In this document: one piece after another, positions 43,812 through 52,805 of the stretch
How the letters are laid out: every line of letters starts with the position of its first letter
Position numbering within the stretch: position 1 is the stretch's first letter
Assembly (NCBI GenBank): GCA_022641735.1
Contig: JALCDQ010000001.1
Span: 186,001-250,000 of the forward strand
Direction: 5' to 3'
DNA: 64,000 nt
Source of the DNA: Prevotella sp.
GTDB lineage: Bacteria > Bacteroidota > Bacteroidia > Bacteroidales > Bacteroidaceae
Translations under genes and position numbers: made by a program
The notes under the pieces: model-generated
The model's database searches: none
The model's input: the letters and a program-made list of their open reading frames with translations, nothing else
What the model was told of the DNA's origin: nothing

Positions 43812-44714
43812 ATGGATTCAGAACTTATATCTGACTTTAAGGCACGGCTCTCCTTGAGCCGCATGGAGGAATTCAGCAAGGAGCCCTCCGTCATCGACTA
43901 CGGCGCCATCGTCAGCACGAAAAGCGGACAGGTGGACATGATGGTCAACTTCAAGACTTGGCACTTGGAGGCGGGCAGCGTCATCATCCTCTTTCCGGGC
44001 GACGTGGTCAGCACGAAGGCTTCAAGCGACTTCCTTGCCGACGTTCTCTCCTATGACCCCGCCATGCTGCGCGAGGCGAGCCTGCAGATGGAGCATGCCG
44101 TCTATTCGCAACTGCGCGAGGACCGTTGCCGTGGTGACGAGCCTATCGTGTCGGACCTTGTCGGCTCGATGTTCCGCCTGTTGCACGTCTATTTCTCGCA
44201 GCCGGAGAACCGCTATGCCGACCAGATTGTGCTCTGTCAGCTCAAGGCTTTCTTCCTCGGCTTCTGCGACTTCATCGAGCGGCATCCGGAGAAGGGCGTT
44301 GACAGAATGGCTTCGCACAGGGTGAACGAGCTTTTCAATGAGTTCATGAGCCTCGTGGCTGAACATTATCGGGACTCGCGCGACGTCAACTATTATGCCG
44401 ACCAGATGAACATCTCGCCCAAATACCTTGGGCAAATCGTTCAGCAGAAGACGCAGCACAGTCCGAAGGTCATCATCGACCACTACGTCGTGATGCAACT
44501 GAAGTTGCTGCTGCGCACGAGCAGGGAGTCGGTGAAGCAGATAGCCTGGCAATACCACTTCAACGACACTTCCTTCTTCTGCCGTTACTTCAAGTTGCGC
44601 GCAGGCATTTCTCCCCAGCAGTATCGGGAGCTCCAGCCCTCCGATGCAGGGTTCAGAGAGTCAATTGAGCCGTCAAGAGGGTCTCCCTCGGGCGCAGTGA
44701 ATAAGCGTCGGTGA
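43812..44714 (+). CDS. AraC-family transcriptional regulator
   Basis: 300 residues. The N-terminal half is a cupin-like effector domain (about 20-105). The C-terminal AraC double helix-turn-helix covers about 185-285 (YYADQMNISPKYLGQIVQQK and VKQIAWQYHFNDTSFFCRYF). Compared with its upstream region the gene is GC-rich, like the TBDR-like gene it converges on. The two coding regions overlap by 62 bp at their 3' ends. Transcription probably starts from the repeat-unit promoters upstream. Target unknown; the adjacent efflux operon and the TBDR/GLPGLI module are candidates. Confidence 0.9.
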   Translation: MDSELISDFKARLSLSRMEEFSKEPSVIDYGAIVSTKSGQVDMMVNFKTWHLEAGSVIILFPGDVVSTKASSDFLADVLSYDPAMLREASLQMEHAVYSQLREDRCRGDEPIVSDLVGSMFRLLHVYFSQPENRYADQIVLCQLKAFFLGFCDFIERHPEKGVDRMASHRVNELFNEFMSLVAEHYRDSRDVNYYADQMNISPKYLGQIVQQKTQHSPKVIIDHYVVMQLKLLLRTSRESVKQIAWQYHFNDTSFFCRYFKLRAGISPQQYRELQPSDAGFRESIEPSRGSPSGAVNKRR

Positions 44715-47145
44715 AGGTGCTGATGCCGCTATAGCGGGTCTCCTCGTAGCTCCGCTTATTGAAGAGGTTGGACAGTCGGGCGGTGAGCCTGACAGCCTTC
44801 AAGCGACAGACGACAGAGATGTCAGAAAGCAACGTGGTGCGCTCAGAGCCTTCCTGCAGCTCATTGCGCAGATGCATCAGGGAATAAGCCACATCCACAC
44901 GCCCTATCGTAGCCGTCGCCGAGAGTGTCTGCTTCCATCCGAAGAGACGCGTAGAAGTCATCGAGCCGGCTTTGGAGGCATGCCAAAGGAAGTTGCCCTC
45001 ATAGCTCAGGGCACACCATGAAGAAGTGTATTCTACCATTGGCGTGAGGACATAAGACTGCACCCGATAGTCTGTCCTTCGGCCTGCCGACAACTGACAG
45101 CCCTGCGCATAGGTGGCACTGCCGTCGAGGCTCGTCTTCAGATGAAGCCGATAGAATCCCTTTGATACGCCCGCCTTCATGCAGACATCATCGTGAAGAG
45201 CGTGCTGCGAGGTCAGCGTGGTGAAATAGTTGCCTCCTTCAATCTGCAAGTCGGCAGCGGCATTGCTCCAATGACGGGCAGCCGTCACGCTGCCATGGAA
45301 GAAGAACTCCTCTATCGGCCGTTTATAGTCATACGACAGATAAGTGCTCAAGGTCTTCAGCAACGGCACGAAATCGGCTGCTTGGCAATAGGAACGGTAA
45401 TCAGAGCGATAACTGCGAAGCCCGAACAGACTCCAGTCGCCTGTCTGTTGCCGATAACTGCCAAAGAGCGTCCACTCGCTGCGATGGCCTATCCGTTGGC
45501 GAAGATAAAGGGAGGGATGAAGCAGGCAGAAGCTCTGCTGCTGATGGCAAAATCGCTCAAGGCTGACGGCAGGCGTGAGGCTCACCAACAGACTGCCGCG
45601 CTCATATTGCCAATAAGGCGTCAGCGAGAGGGCGAGCCTCAGGTTATCCGTTCCGATGTTCAGGTTCTGAAGGTCAACGCCCGCCGTATATTGCTGCGTG
45701 AAATAACCCTGCTTCCGCAACCATCCGAGCGTATGGGCGGTATGCCAAAGACGGGTATTGAGGGGGGTGCGCATGGCATTGACATAGAGGTCGGAAAGCG
45801 ATTGCTGATAATCAGCCACCGAGCGCCACGAGAGTTGGCCATGACGGAGGGAGAAAAGGCGGTAGAGCGAGGCGGTGAGCCCAATCTGTGGCACTCGGAT
45901 GCGCTGCCGCAAAGTGTCGGAAAAGGCCGAGAGGCCATCGTTCTGCGAGGCTTTCAACCTGATAAACTCATTGCCATAAGCATGGTCGGTGTTCACCTTA
46001 TGCTCCGCCTCCGCAGTGAAGTCATCACTGAAGAGCGTGAGTTGCTGGTCTTGGCTCGTCGTTACCGGAGCCTCATCGCCCAAGCGATAAGAAGAGACAT
46101 TCATCGTATGCTGACGGATGACAGAACGCAGATAGGAAGCGTTGAAGCGCCATTCAGCATCCTGCTTGCCCTTACGGAGTTCATTGACAGTATATTTCTG
46201 CGAAGTGTTGAAGCGAAGGCGGTCATCGTCGAGCGGTGCCTGCAAGGAAGGCACGGAAAGCCACGACGGCAGGCTGGCAGTTTCGAGGCGGTCGGAATAA
46301 GTGCCCAGGACGTTGAGCCCTTGCATGAGGTCCTTGCCCGTACGGTCATAGGACACCTCATACATCCGTTGCTTCTTCTTTCCCATCTGCATGAGCGTGA
46401 CAGAGCCTCCCACGTGAGTAGGCTCACCCACCAGCAGATAAGGGCTGAGCGTGAGCAGGAGTCTGTCGCGCGCCTCCTCTTTCAACCCGATGTTCATCGC
46501 CACGTTATCCGTAAACACCTTGTTGCGCAAGGCCTTGACAGGCTGGTCATGCTCGATGATTTCGGCCTTCTTCACATCCTTCGCCTTGAGATTATCCTCC
46601 AGCTGATTGTAACGGCCACCCGTCAAGTCGAGGCCTTCCACCGTAAAGCGATTGATGGACTTGCCGTTGTAGGTAATCAGGCCGCTCTTCGCATCGACAT
46701 CCACGCCGGGGAGTTTCTTCAGCACATCCTTCAAGGAGTTGTCACGGGCATCGGCAAAGCGCGTCAGGTCATAAGTGACAGTGTCCTGCACGCCGAAGAC
46801 GCGGGCACCCTTCACCTGCACCTCCTTTAAGCAGAAAGCCGAGGCCGACATGCGGAGCACATTCTCCTTGCCTCTGACGACAGGCTGCTGAAGTTTGCGA
46901 TGCCCCATGCTCACGGCCTGCAACTCATCCTTCTCCAGACAAACAGGCACGCTGATGACGAAAAAGCCGGACGCATCGGTACGCGTGAACTTCAAGGGCT
47001 TGCCCTCTCTGAGCAGGGAAACGGAGGCGGAAGGCAACCTCTCTTGTGTAGCGGAATCCACTATATAGCCCTTCACCTCTACCTGTGCATCTGCCATTGG
47101 ACAGAAGGCAAGGGAAAGAAGCAACAAAGACCAGCGCAGCCTCAT
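44653..47145 (-). CDS. TonB-dependent-receptor-like outer-membrane protein of the GLPGLI module
   Basis: 830 residues with a signal peptide (CPMADAQ). A carboxypeptidase-regulatory-like domain (about 22-100, VKGYIVDSATQERLPSASVS) is followed by a plug-like region (SLKDVLKKLPGVDVDAKSGL, GKSINRFTVEGLDLTGGRY) and a beta-barrel ending in LTL. It lacks the SusC EDVVVVGYG motif and no SusD follows, so import of glycans is unlikely. Its start overlaps the stop of the GLPGLI gene by four bases, a typical pairing. Substrate unknown. The 3' end overlaps the convergent AraC gene by 62 bp. Confidence 0.85.
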   Translation of the reverse strand: MRLRWSLLLLSLAFCPMADAQVEVKGYIVDSATQERLPSASVSLLREGKPLKFTRTDASGFFVISVPVCLEKDELQAVSMGHRKLQQPVVRGKENVLRMSASAFCLKEVQVKGARVFGVQDTVTYDLTRFADARDNSLKDVLKKLPGVDVDAKSGLITYNGKSINRFTVEGLDLTGGRYNQLEDNLKAKDVKKAEIIEHDQPVKALRNKVFTDNVAMNIGLKEEARDRLLLTLSPYLLVGEPTHVGGSVTLMQMGKKKQRMYEVSYDRTGKDLMQGLNVLGTYSDRLETASLPSWLSVPSLQAPLDDDRLRFNTSQKYTVNELRKGKQDAEWRFNASYLRSVIRQHTMNVSSYRLGDEAPVTTSQDQQLTLFSDDFTAEAEHKVNTDHAYGNEFIRLKASQNDGLSAFSDTLRQRIRVPQIGLTASLYRLFSLRHGQLSWRSVADYQQSLSDLYVNAMRTPLNTRLWHTAHTLGWLRKQGYFTQQYTAGVDLQNLNIGTDNLRLALSLTPYWQYERGSLLVSLTPAVSLERFCHQQQSFCLLHPSLYLRQRIGHRSEWTLFGSYRQQTGDWSLFGLRSYRSDYRSYCQAADFVPLLKTLSTYLSYDYKRPIEEFFFHGSVTAARHWSNAAADLQIEGGNYFTTLTSQHALHDDVCMKAGVSKGFYRLHLKTSLDGSATYAQGCQLSAGRRTDYRVQSYVLTPMVEYTSSWCALSYEGNFLWHASKAGSMTSTRLFGWKQTLSATATIGRVDVAYSLMHLRNELQEGSERTTLLSDISVVCRLKAVRLTARLSNLFNKRSYEETRYSGISTFTDAYSLRPRETLLTAQLTL

Positions 47146-47975
47146 CGCTCAATCTCATTATAAGGGATGGGCCTCGAGTGCTTCAGCGTGTTGCCCTTGT
47201 CATCGGTGAACGTGATTTTCATGCCCTTGTTGGCTTCGATGAGGAAGCCTATATTGTCAGCATTGAAACGGGCATAGAGCTTGGCCAGATTGCGACGGCT
47301 GATAGGCTCGCATTTGCTTCCGGGATAGAGCAAGGGCTGTTGCCCGGCATGATGAAGCCCCACGGCGGTAAAGACATACTGCTGCTGACTGTCGGAAGCC
47401 TTGAGGATGAGTCCGGGAAGTCCCTGCAACTTCCAAGGTCCGTTGTCGATGGGCACATCTTCGGCATACCAAGCGCGCCATAAGCGTCCTTTGTAAAAGG
47501 CCGTAGCAAGACGACAGGGATAGCCCGCAATGGTGTCGAGGCTGTCAGCAACCAACTGCCACTTCGGCACCTCGATAGGCTCCTCACAGACGTAATTCTG
47601 TGACACATTATCCAAATAACGGCTCTTGCCGGCAGGATAGCCCTTATAGAGCTTCCACGACACATTGCTGTTGATGTTCACTTGGATATTCGTCTCGCCC
47701 TTCTTCTTCATCGCGAGGACGAGAGAATCGCTCTGATAACGCGGATAACTGAAGAAAGCCGAAGCAGAGTCGCCAATCTGAAGGAGCATGAGTTCTTTGA
47801 AATGTTGATTTTTAAGAGTGTCGAACATCTCTTGCAACTGATAGACAATCTCATAGTTCACCTTGTCAATCTCCTTGCCGTCCTTCATCTCATCAAGAAG
47901 ATACAAGGAGGCCATCTGAGCATGGGCAGAGAGAAAGGCCAAGAGCATAACGAGCAATAAGGTTTTACGTTTCAT
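47142..47975 (-). CDS. GLPGLI family protein
   Basis: 277 residues with a signal peptide (AFLSAHAQ). The family signature LQGLPGLILKA appears at about residue 180. GLPGLI proteins are Bacteroidetes-specific, exported and of unknown function, and usually sit beside a TonB-dependent-receptor-like gene, as here. The pair overlaps by ATGA and shares the promoter at 48006. It is divergent from the membrane-bound regulator, which is therefore its probable controller. Confidence 0.92.
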   Translation of the reverse strand: MKRKTLLLVMLLAFLSAHAQMASLYLLDEMKDGKEIDKVNYEIVYQLQEMFDTLKNQHFKELMLLQIGDSASAFFSYPRYQSDSLVLAMKKKGETNIQVNINSNVSWKLYKGYPAGKSRYLDNVSQNYVCEEPIEVPKWQLVADSLDTIAGYPCRLATAFYKGRLWRAWYAEDVPIDNGPWKLQGLPGLILKASDSQQQYVFTAVGLHHAGQQPLLYPGSKCEPISRRNLAKLYARFNADNIGFLIEANKGMKITFTDDKGNTLKHSRPIPYNEIER

Positions 47976-48005
47976 ATATCGATTAATTTAAAATGATTTC
48001 GACAG

Positions 48006-48013
48006 CAAATGTA
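48006..48013 (-). promoter_or_regulatory. -7 box of the GLPGLI/TBDR operon
   Basis: TACATTTG on the minus strand, 31 bp before the GLPGLI start. Confidence 0.6.
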
Positions 48014-48044
48014 GGAATAATCGGAATGAGAGACCTCCGGAAGA

Positions 48045-48076
48045 TATTACTAACATGCTGAATATCGTATTACTAA
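48045..48076. promoter_or_regulatory. Candidate operator: TATTACTAA direct repeat
   Basis: TATTACTAA at 48045-48053 and again at 48068-48076, 23 bp apart. It sits between the two divergent promoters, where an OmpR-type protein binding direct repeats could control both. Confidence 0.45.
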
Positions 48077-48111
48077 AATATTATTCATGCGAAAGGAAGG
48101 CTTTTTTTTCG

Positions 48112-48119
48112 TATCTTTG
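48112..48119 (+). promoter_or_regulatory. -7 box of the membrane-bound regulator
   Basis: TATCTTTG, 21 bp before the start codon. Confidence 0.65.
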
Positions 48120-48139
48120 TAGACAAATAAAGAATCGGA

Positions 48140-49207
48140 ATGGATAAGAGAATCAAAATCGTATGGTATCTGAGCATCCTCACCATGGTGCTCATCTTCT
48201 TTGGGCAGGCGTATTGGCTCTATACGCAATATGAATACAGCGGCGACGAGATAGCCTTACAAGTAGAGAAAGACTGCTCAGCAGCCATCTGTGAGGAGGG
48301 AAACATACGCTATAATGGCTATAAAAACTCGATGAAGGGGAAAAAAGAATTGATGACATGGAGAATAGAATCCAAGTTTGAAAGAAGCGAAACTCAAATC
48401 ACGAAGACCCATACCACCTTAACTTATACGTTTCCTAATCATAAGAAAATCAAAATCTATGACAAAAATCTTGATGATAATGACGGTGCCATCATCTATG
48501 ACCGTTACAACATCTCTGCCTATAAACCTTTTCAGCAAGCGATATTAGACTCTCTGCTCACGGCAAAAGGATATGGCAAAACCTTGTATTTCGCCAAAAA
48601 GGAAAGGATGGAACTGAAGATGGAACCTCAATATCAGACGACAGGAGGACTGCGGAAGATGGTGAAGGTGAGCTATTGCAGCAATCCGATGATGGGCAAG
48701 GGCATTGCCTTCGAGATACCTATTCCCGTGAGTTCCATCATCCAGTCGATGGCATGGCAGCTCATATTGAGCCTCTTGCTCCTTTCCATCCTTGCTTTCT
48801 GTCTGCTCTATCAGGTCAAGACCATCCTCATACAGATGCGCATCGATGCTCTCCGGCATGCCTTTATGAAGAATATGATTTACGAGATGAAGCAACCGCA
48901 GGACTCTGAAGGAATCGCCGTGAGCATCGGAGAAACGGAGTTCTACTATGAGCAGAACGAGCTTCGGCATGGCAATGAGCGCGTCATCATCACTTCCCGA
49001 CAAGCCGAGATTCTCCGCATGTTAAGTGAGAAGATGAATACGATGGTGGAACGTACAACCCTGCTCAATGAGATTTGGGGGGATGACAGCTATGCCAATT
49101 CTCTTGCGCTGAACGTGCAGATAACTTATCTGCGGCGAGCCCTCAACAGTGACCCTACCGTAAGCATTGAGACGGTCATCAAGAAAGGTTACCGCCTGAA
49201 GGCATAA
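48140..49207 (+). CDS. Membrane-bound one-component regulator: kinase-like sensor fused to an OmpR-type winged helix
   Basis: 355 residues. TM1 about 9-27, a periplasmic domain of about 175 residues, TM2 about 206-226, then a segment like a histidine-kinase dimerisation helix (DALRHAFMKNMIYEMKQP). In that helix the phospho-acceptor His of HELK is replaced by Tyr248. There is no ATPase domain and no receiver. Residues 258-355 are an OmpR/PhoB-type winged helix (TSRQAEILRMLSEK, LNEIWGDDSYANSLALN, VIKKGYRL). A sensor would thus act directly on DNA without phosphotransfer. It is divergent from the GLPGLI/TBDR pair and probably controls it. Confidence 0.85.
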   Translation: MDKRIKIVWYLSILTMVLIFFGQAYWLYTQYEYSGDEIALQVEKDCSAAICEEGNIRYNGYKNSMKGKKELMTWRIESKFERSETQITKTHTTLTYTFPNHKKIKIYDKNLDDNDGAIIYDRYNISAYKPFQQAILDSLLTAKGYGKTLYFAKKERMELKMEPQYQTTGGLRKMVKVSYCSNPMMGKGIAFEIPIPVSSIIQSMAWQLILSLLLLSILAFCLLYQVKTILIQMRIDALRHAFMKNMIYEMKQPQDSEGIAVSIGETEFYYEQNELRHGNERVIITSRQAEILRMLSEKMNTMVERTTLLNEIWGDDSYANSLALNVQITYLRRALNSDPTVSIETVIKKGYRLKA

Positions 49208-49221
49208 GCAAGAGAGAAGGC

Positions 49222-50049
49222 TTATTTCCGATTGATATAATCCAAGGCTGCGCCGATGGCTGTGCAGAACTCGGCATATTTCGGAATGATGAAATGCACC
49301 TTATAGAGTTTCTCCAAGCCCGGGAAGACCTCACGGCATTGAGGCAACAGCGTGAGATTGCCGATGAGCACATACTCGCGGATGCCACTGCCTAAAGAGG
49401 AGAGTATCGTACAAGAGCCAATGGTCTGCAATACGGTGGTGATGATGCCTTTTGCGATGTCCTCACGGCTGGCATTGCTCTTGGCATTGCCGAAGAGAGA
49501 GGCCGTAGCGTCCTTTGGCAAACCCGGAAGCGGATTAGGACTGATGTCGCCAATCTCCACATCGATATTCGCAAGGTCTCCCTGCAAAGCCAAAGAGGTG
49601 ATGGTCTTCACATCATCGGTCTTGAGCATGATGCGTGAAAGTCCCATAAGCGTTCCGCCTCCCATGCCGATACCACCGACACGACGGATATTGTTGCCAT
49701 TGCATTGAACGAGAGATGTACCTGTGCCCATCGACACCACAATCATGTTCTCGAGCTCGGTCTCATAACGGGCACCGAGGCCGTCGGCAATGAACTCCTC
49801 CGCTTTGGCTGTGGGCAATCCATAGATAGGTCCGTCGATGTAAGCAGCGCCCACACCCGTCAGCATCACCTGTTCGATGTCTTCCAACTGCACCTTGTTG
49901 TCGTGAAGATACTTGCCGAAAGCACCATAAAGTGAGGTGATTGGGTCTGTTGCCTTGATACGGATAGGTGATATCACGATGCCTTCATCGTTGATTCCCA
50001 CTATTTTCGTGGTGCTGATGCCCACGTCGATACCTATTACGATTCCCAT
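49222..50049 (-). CDS. coaW: Type II pantothenate kinase
   Basis: 275 residues, close to the family length. It phosphorylates pantothenate, the first step of coenzyme A synthesis. The actin-like ATPase (ASKHA) signatures are visible: GIVIGIDVGISTTKIVGI for the phosphate-1 loop, VVSMGTGTSLVQ for phosphate 2 and VLIGNLTLLP for the adenosine region, with GGIGMGGGTLMGL. Type II enzymes resist CoA feedback. It is convergent with the regulator gene (14-bp gap) and has its own -7 box at 50070. Confidence 0.88.
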   Translation of the reverse strand: MGIVIGIDVGISTTKIVGINDEGIVISPIRIKATDPITSLYGAFGKYLHDNKVQLEDIEQVMLTGVGAAYIDGPIYGLPTAKAEEFIADGLGARYETELENMIVVSMGTGTSLVQCNGNNIRRVGGIGMGGGTLMGLSRIMLKTDDVKTITSLALQGDLANIDVEIGDISPNPLPGLPKDATASLFGNAKSNASREDIAKGIITTVLQTIGSCTILSSLGSGIREYVLIGNLTLLPQCREVFPGLEKLYKVHFIIPKYAEFCTAIGAALDYINRK

Positions 50050-50069
50050 AATCTTTAAAGTTTTGGGTG

Positions 50070-50077
50070 CAAATATA
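50070..50077 (-). promoter_or_regulatory. -7 box of coaW
   Basis: TATATTTG on the minus strand, 20 bp before the start codon. Confidence 0.6.
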
Positions 50078-50120
50078 CAAAATTTTGAGTAGAGAGCATG
50101 ATTTTCTGCAAATAATTTCG

Positions 50121-50128
50121 TAATTTCG
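50121..50128 (+). promoter_or_regulatory. Probable -7 box of the B3/4 gene
   Basis: TAATTTCG, one mismatch from TAnnTTTG, 35 bp before the start codon. Confidence 0.4.
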
Positions 50129-50163
50129 CATCGTAATGAAGAAAAACAGAAACTGAAAAAGAC

Positions 50164-50829
50164 ATGAATGTTATCGTATCTGATGAAATAGAATCCGTAT
50201 GCCCTGGCTTTGTCGGGGCTTGTGTAGAGGCTGACGTCGTGAATACTCCTTACTCAGAAGGACTATGGCAGGAAATCCATGACTTGGAGGAAGACTTCAA
50301 AGCCCATCTCACGACGGAGACGCTCAAAGACCTGTCGGGCATAGCCGCCACAAGACGCGTTTATCGAGCCTGCGGCAAAGACCCTTCACGCTATCGCCCT
50401 GCTTCTGAGGCGCTCATCCGCCGCATGCTCAAGGGCAAAGAACTCTATCAGATAGACACCCTCGTGGACCTCATCAATCTGGCGAGCATCAAATATGGCT
50501 ACAGCATCGGCGGATTCGACGCTGACAAGTTCATCGGCGACACGCTCACGCTGGGCATCGGCAAGCAGGGAGAACCTTACGAAGGTATCGGAAGAGGGGA
50601 AATCAACATCGAGGGACTGCCGGTCTATCGGGATAAGAATGGCGGTGTTGGCACTCCCACCTCCGACAACGAGCGCACGAAGATAGAACTGAAGACAACG
50701 CATCTGCTCGTGCTCATCAATGGCTATGACGGTCAAGAGGACAGCGTAAGGGCGAATGCTGAATATATCCAACAATTATTGAAGAATTATTGCCAGTCTG
50801 ACGGCGGCTCATATTTTATCTATAAGTAA
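50164..50829 (+). CDS. B3/B4 domain protein (PheRS beta-type editing domain homologue)
   Basis: 221 residues, a single B3/4 domain as in the phenylalanyl-tRNA synthetase beta subunit, here stand-alone. Seen: SGIAATRRVYRACGKDPSRYRPASEALIRR with YSIGGFDADKF and a C-terminal ERTKIELKTTHLLVLINGY. The domain edits mischarged tRNA in PheRS; stand-alone members are thought to act on tRNA or free amino acids, but this is not settled. It precedes the NAD-dependent ligase gene by one base. Confidence 0.88.
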   Translation: MNVIVSDEIESVCPGFVGACVEADVVNTPYSEGLWQEIHDLEEDFKAHLTTETLKDLSGIAATRRVYRACGKDPSRYRPASEALIRRMLKGKELYQIDTLVDLINLASIKYGYSIGGFDADKFIGDTLTLGIGKQGEPYEGIGRGEINIEGLPVYRDKNGGVGTPTSDNERTKIELKTTHLLVLINGYDGQEDSVRANAEYIQQLLKNYCQSDGGSYFIYK

Positions 50830-50830
50830 T

Positions 50831-52801
50831 ATGGAAGACATGAAAATGCAGATGCAGGAGTTGATTGACAAGCTCAATCAGGCTTCTGACGCTTACTACA
50901 ACGGTCGTGAGGAACTGATGACCGACTATGAATGGGATGCTCAATTCGACCAACTCAAGCAGCTGGAACAGCAGACAGGCATCGTCTTGCCAGGGTCGCC
51001 AACCAACAGAGTGTCGGAAGACAACATCATCGGACAGAAGGAGGAACATGAGTTTCCGGCCCTCTCTCTTGCCAAAACCAAGAAGAAAGAGGACCTCGTG
51101 AAATGGGCGGAAGCAAAGCCTATCTGGATTTCATGGAAGCTCGACGGCCTCACGCTGGTGGTCACTTACGACAATGGAACGCTCACCAAGGTGGTCACAC
51201 GTGGCAATGGGCATATCGGAACGAACATCACGCACCTTGCAAAAGCCATCGGCGGTATTCCTCAAAGCATTCAAAGCAAAGGCCATACCGTCATCCGTGG
51301 CGAGGCGGTGATATCTTATGAAGATTTCGAACAATTCAACATGGAGAGTGAAGAGGAGTATGCCAATCCCCGCAACTTGGCTTCAGGCAGTCTGACACTC
51401 AAAGACCCGGAGGAGGTGAAGCTGCGCCACATCCAGTGGATTCCTTTCACCTTGGTATATACGGAGGAGGAAATCACCTCTTGGGGAGCACGCATGGATT
51501 TCCTCAAGGCCAACGGTCTTCAGACGGTGGAGCATGAGCGCATCGGTAACCCGACAATGGAGAACATCACCGAGGTCATCAACCGCTGGACGGAAAAGGT
51601 GACCAAGCGCGTCAACCCCTACCCTGTCGATGGCCTTGTAATCGCTTACGATGACACTGACTATGCCCAGACAGGTTCCATAACGGGGCATCATGCCACA
51701 AGAGCAGGCTATGCCTTCAAATGGGAAGATGAGAGTGCGGCATCGGAATTGGAACATATAGAATGGTCGTGTGCCGCCAACACCATCAATCCTGTGGCTG
51801 TCTTCAAGCCTGTGGAGCTGGAAGGCACTACCGTGAAGCGGGCTTCTCTGTGCAACATCAGTGAATGCAAGCGCTTGGGGATTGGAGGACAAGGCACGAA
51901 GATCAAGGTCATCAAAGCCAATAAAATCATTCCGAAGGTCATCGAAGTGACGCAAAGTGCAGGACAACTGGAGATTCCCGACAAATGTCCTGTTTGCGGA
52001 GCACCCACGGAAATATCGGTCAGTGAGGGAAGTGGAACGGAAACACTGCGATGCACCAATGTTCAATGTCCCGCAAAACAATTGAAAAAATTTGCGCGTT
52101 TTGTGTCGAAAGAAGGACTGAATGTGGATGGAATATCCGAGCAGACACTCTCTAAATTCATCAATTTAGGATGGGTGAAGGAGTATGCCGACATCTATCA
52201 TCTGCGTGACCACTCCTTTGAGATGGCATTCATGGAGGGATTTGGCGATAAGTCTGTGCATAATATCCTGCACTCGGTGGAGTCTTCCCGCGAAGTGGAG
52301 GCAAGAAGACTGCTCTATGCCCTCACCATTCCGATGGTAGGACATGATGTCTGCAAGCGTCTTTTGGCTGCATATCCTTTCGAAGAACTTGTGCGAATAG
52401 CCACAGAAACGGATGATTTCACTATATTCGCAACGATTGATGGCATTGGTCCTGAGAAGTCACAGTCGTTTGTAAAATGGTTTAAAGACCCCCAAAACAC
52501 GATGATTCTCAGCAATCTGCTCAAAGAGCTGCATCTCTCGCAAGCCTCGCCGGAAGCCTCAGGAGACAAGTGCAAGGGTCTCACCTTCGTCATCACAGGC
52601 GATGTGCATCATTATCAGAACCGCGAGGAGTTGAAGGCTTATATTGAAAGTCAAAGCGGAAAGGTGACAGGGTCGGTAAGCAAGTCGACCAGTTACCTGA
52701 TTAATAACGATGTGGAGAGCACCAGTGGCAAAAACCAAAAGGCGCACCAATTAGGCACGCCTATTATCTCGGAAGATGACTTTATCGAGAAATTCGGTTA
52801 G
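50831..52801 (+). CDS. ligA: NAD-dependent DNA ligase, divergent LigA-type
   Basis: 656 residues, full length. Seen in order: an Ia-like N-terminus (AYYNGREELMTDYEWD), SPTNRVSED, active-site Lys103 in WKLDGL, an OB fold, a Zn finger with four Cys (CPVCGAPTE, LRCTNVQCPAKQ), helix-hairpin-helix repeats and a BRCT domain (about 575-656). The usual EPKIDGLA around the lysine is replaced by ISWKLDGLTLVV, and other core motifs differ from typical LigA. It could be a paralogue of the housekeeping ligase. It seals nicks using NAD+. Its ATG follows the B3/4 stop after one base. Confidence 0.88.
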   Translation: MEDMKMQMQELIDKLNQASDAYYNGREELMTDYEWDAQFDQLKQLEQQTGIVLPGSPTNRVSEDNIIGQKEEHEFPALSLAKTKKKEDLVKWAEAKPIWISWKLDGLTLVVTYDNGTLTKVVTRGNGHIGTNITHLAKAIGGIPQSIQSKGHTVIRGEAVISYEDFEQFNMESEEEYANPRNLASGSLTLKDPEEVKLRHIQWIPFTLVYTEEEITSWGARMDFLKANGLQTVEHERIGNPTMENITEVINRWTEKVTKRVNPYPVDGLVIAYDDTDYAQTGSITGHHATRAGYAFKWEDESAASELEHIEWSCAANTINPVAVFKPVELEGTTVKRASLCNISECKRLGIGGQGTKIKVIKANKIIPKVIEVTQSAGQLEIPDKCPVCGAPTEISVSEGSGTETLRCTNVQCPAKQLKKFARFVSKEGLNVDGISEQTLSKFINLGWVKEYADIYHLRDHSFEMAFMEGFGDKSVHNILHSVESSREVEARRLLYALTIPMVGHDVCKRLLAAYPFEELVRIATETDDFTIFATIDGIGPEKSQSFVKWFKDPQNTMILSNLLKELHLSQASPEASGDKCKGLTFVITGDVHHYQNREELKAYIESQSGKVTGSVSKSTSYLINNDVESTSGKNQKAHQLGTPIISEDDFIEKFG

Positions 52802-52805
52802 AAAA

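Noticed and set aside
45193..46830. 545-codon frame opposite the TBDR-like gene
   Set aside because: Antisense shadow; the minus-strand protein has a signal peptide, plug and barrel.
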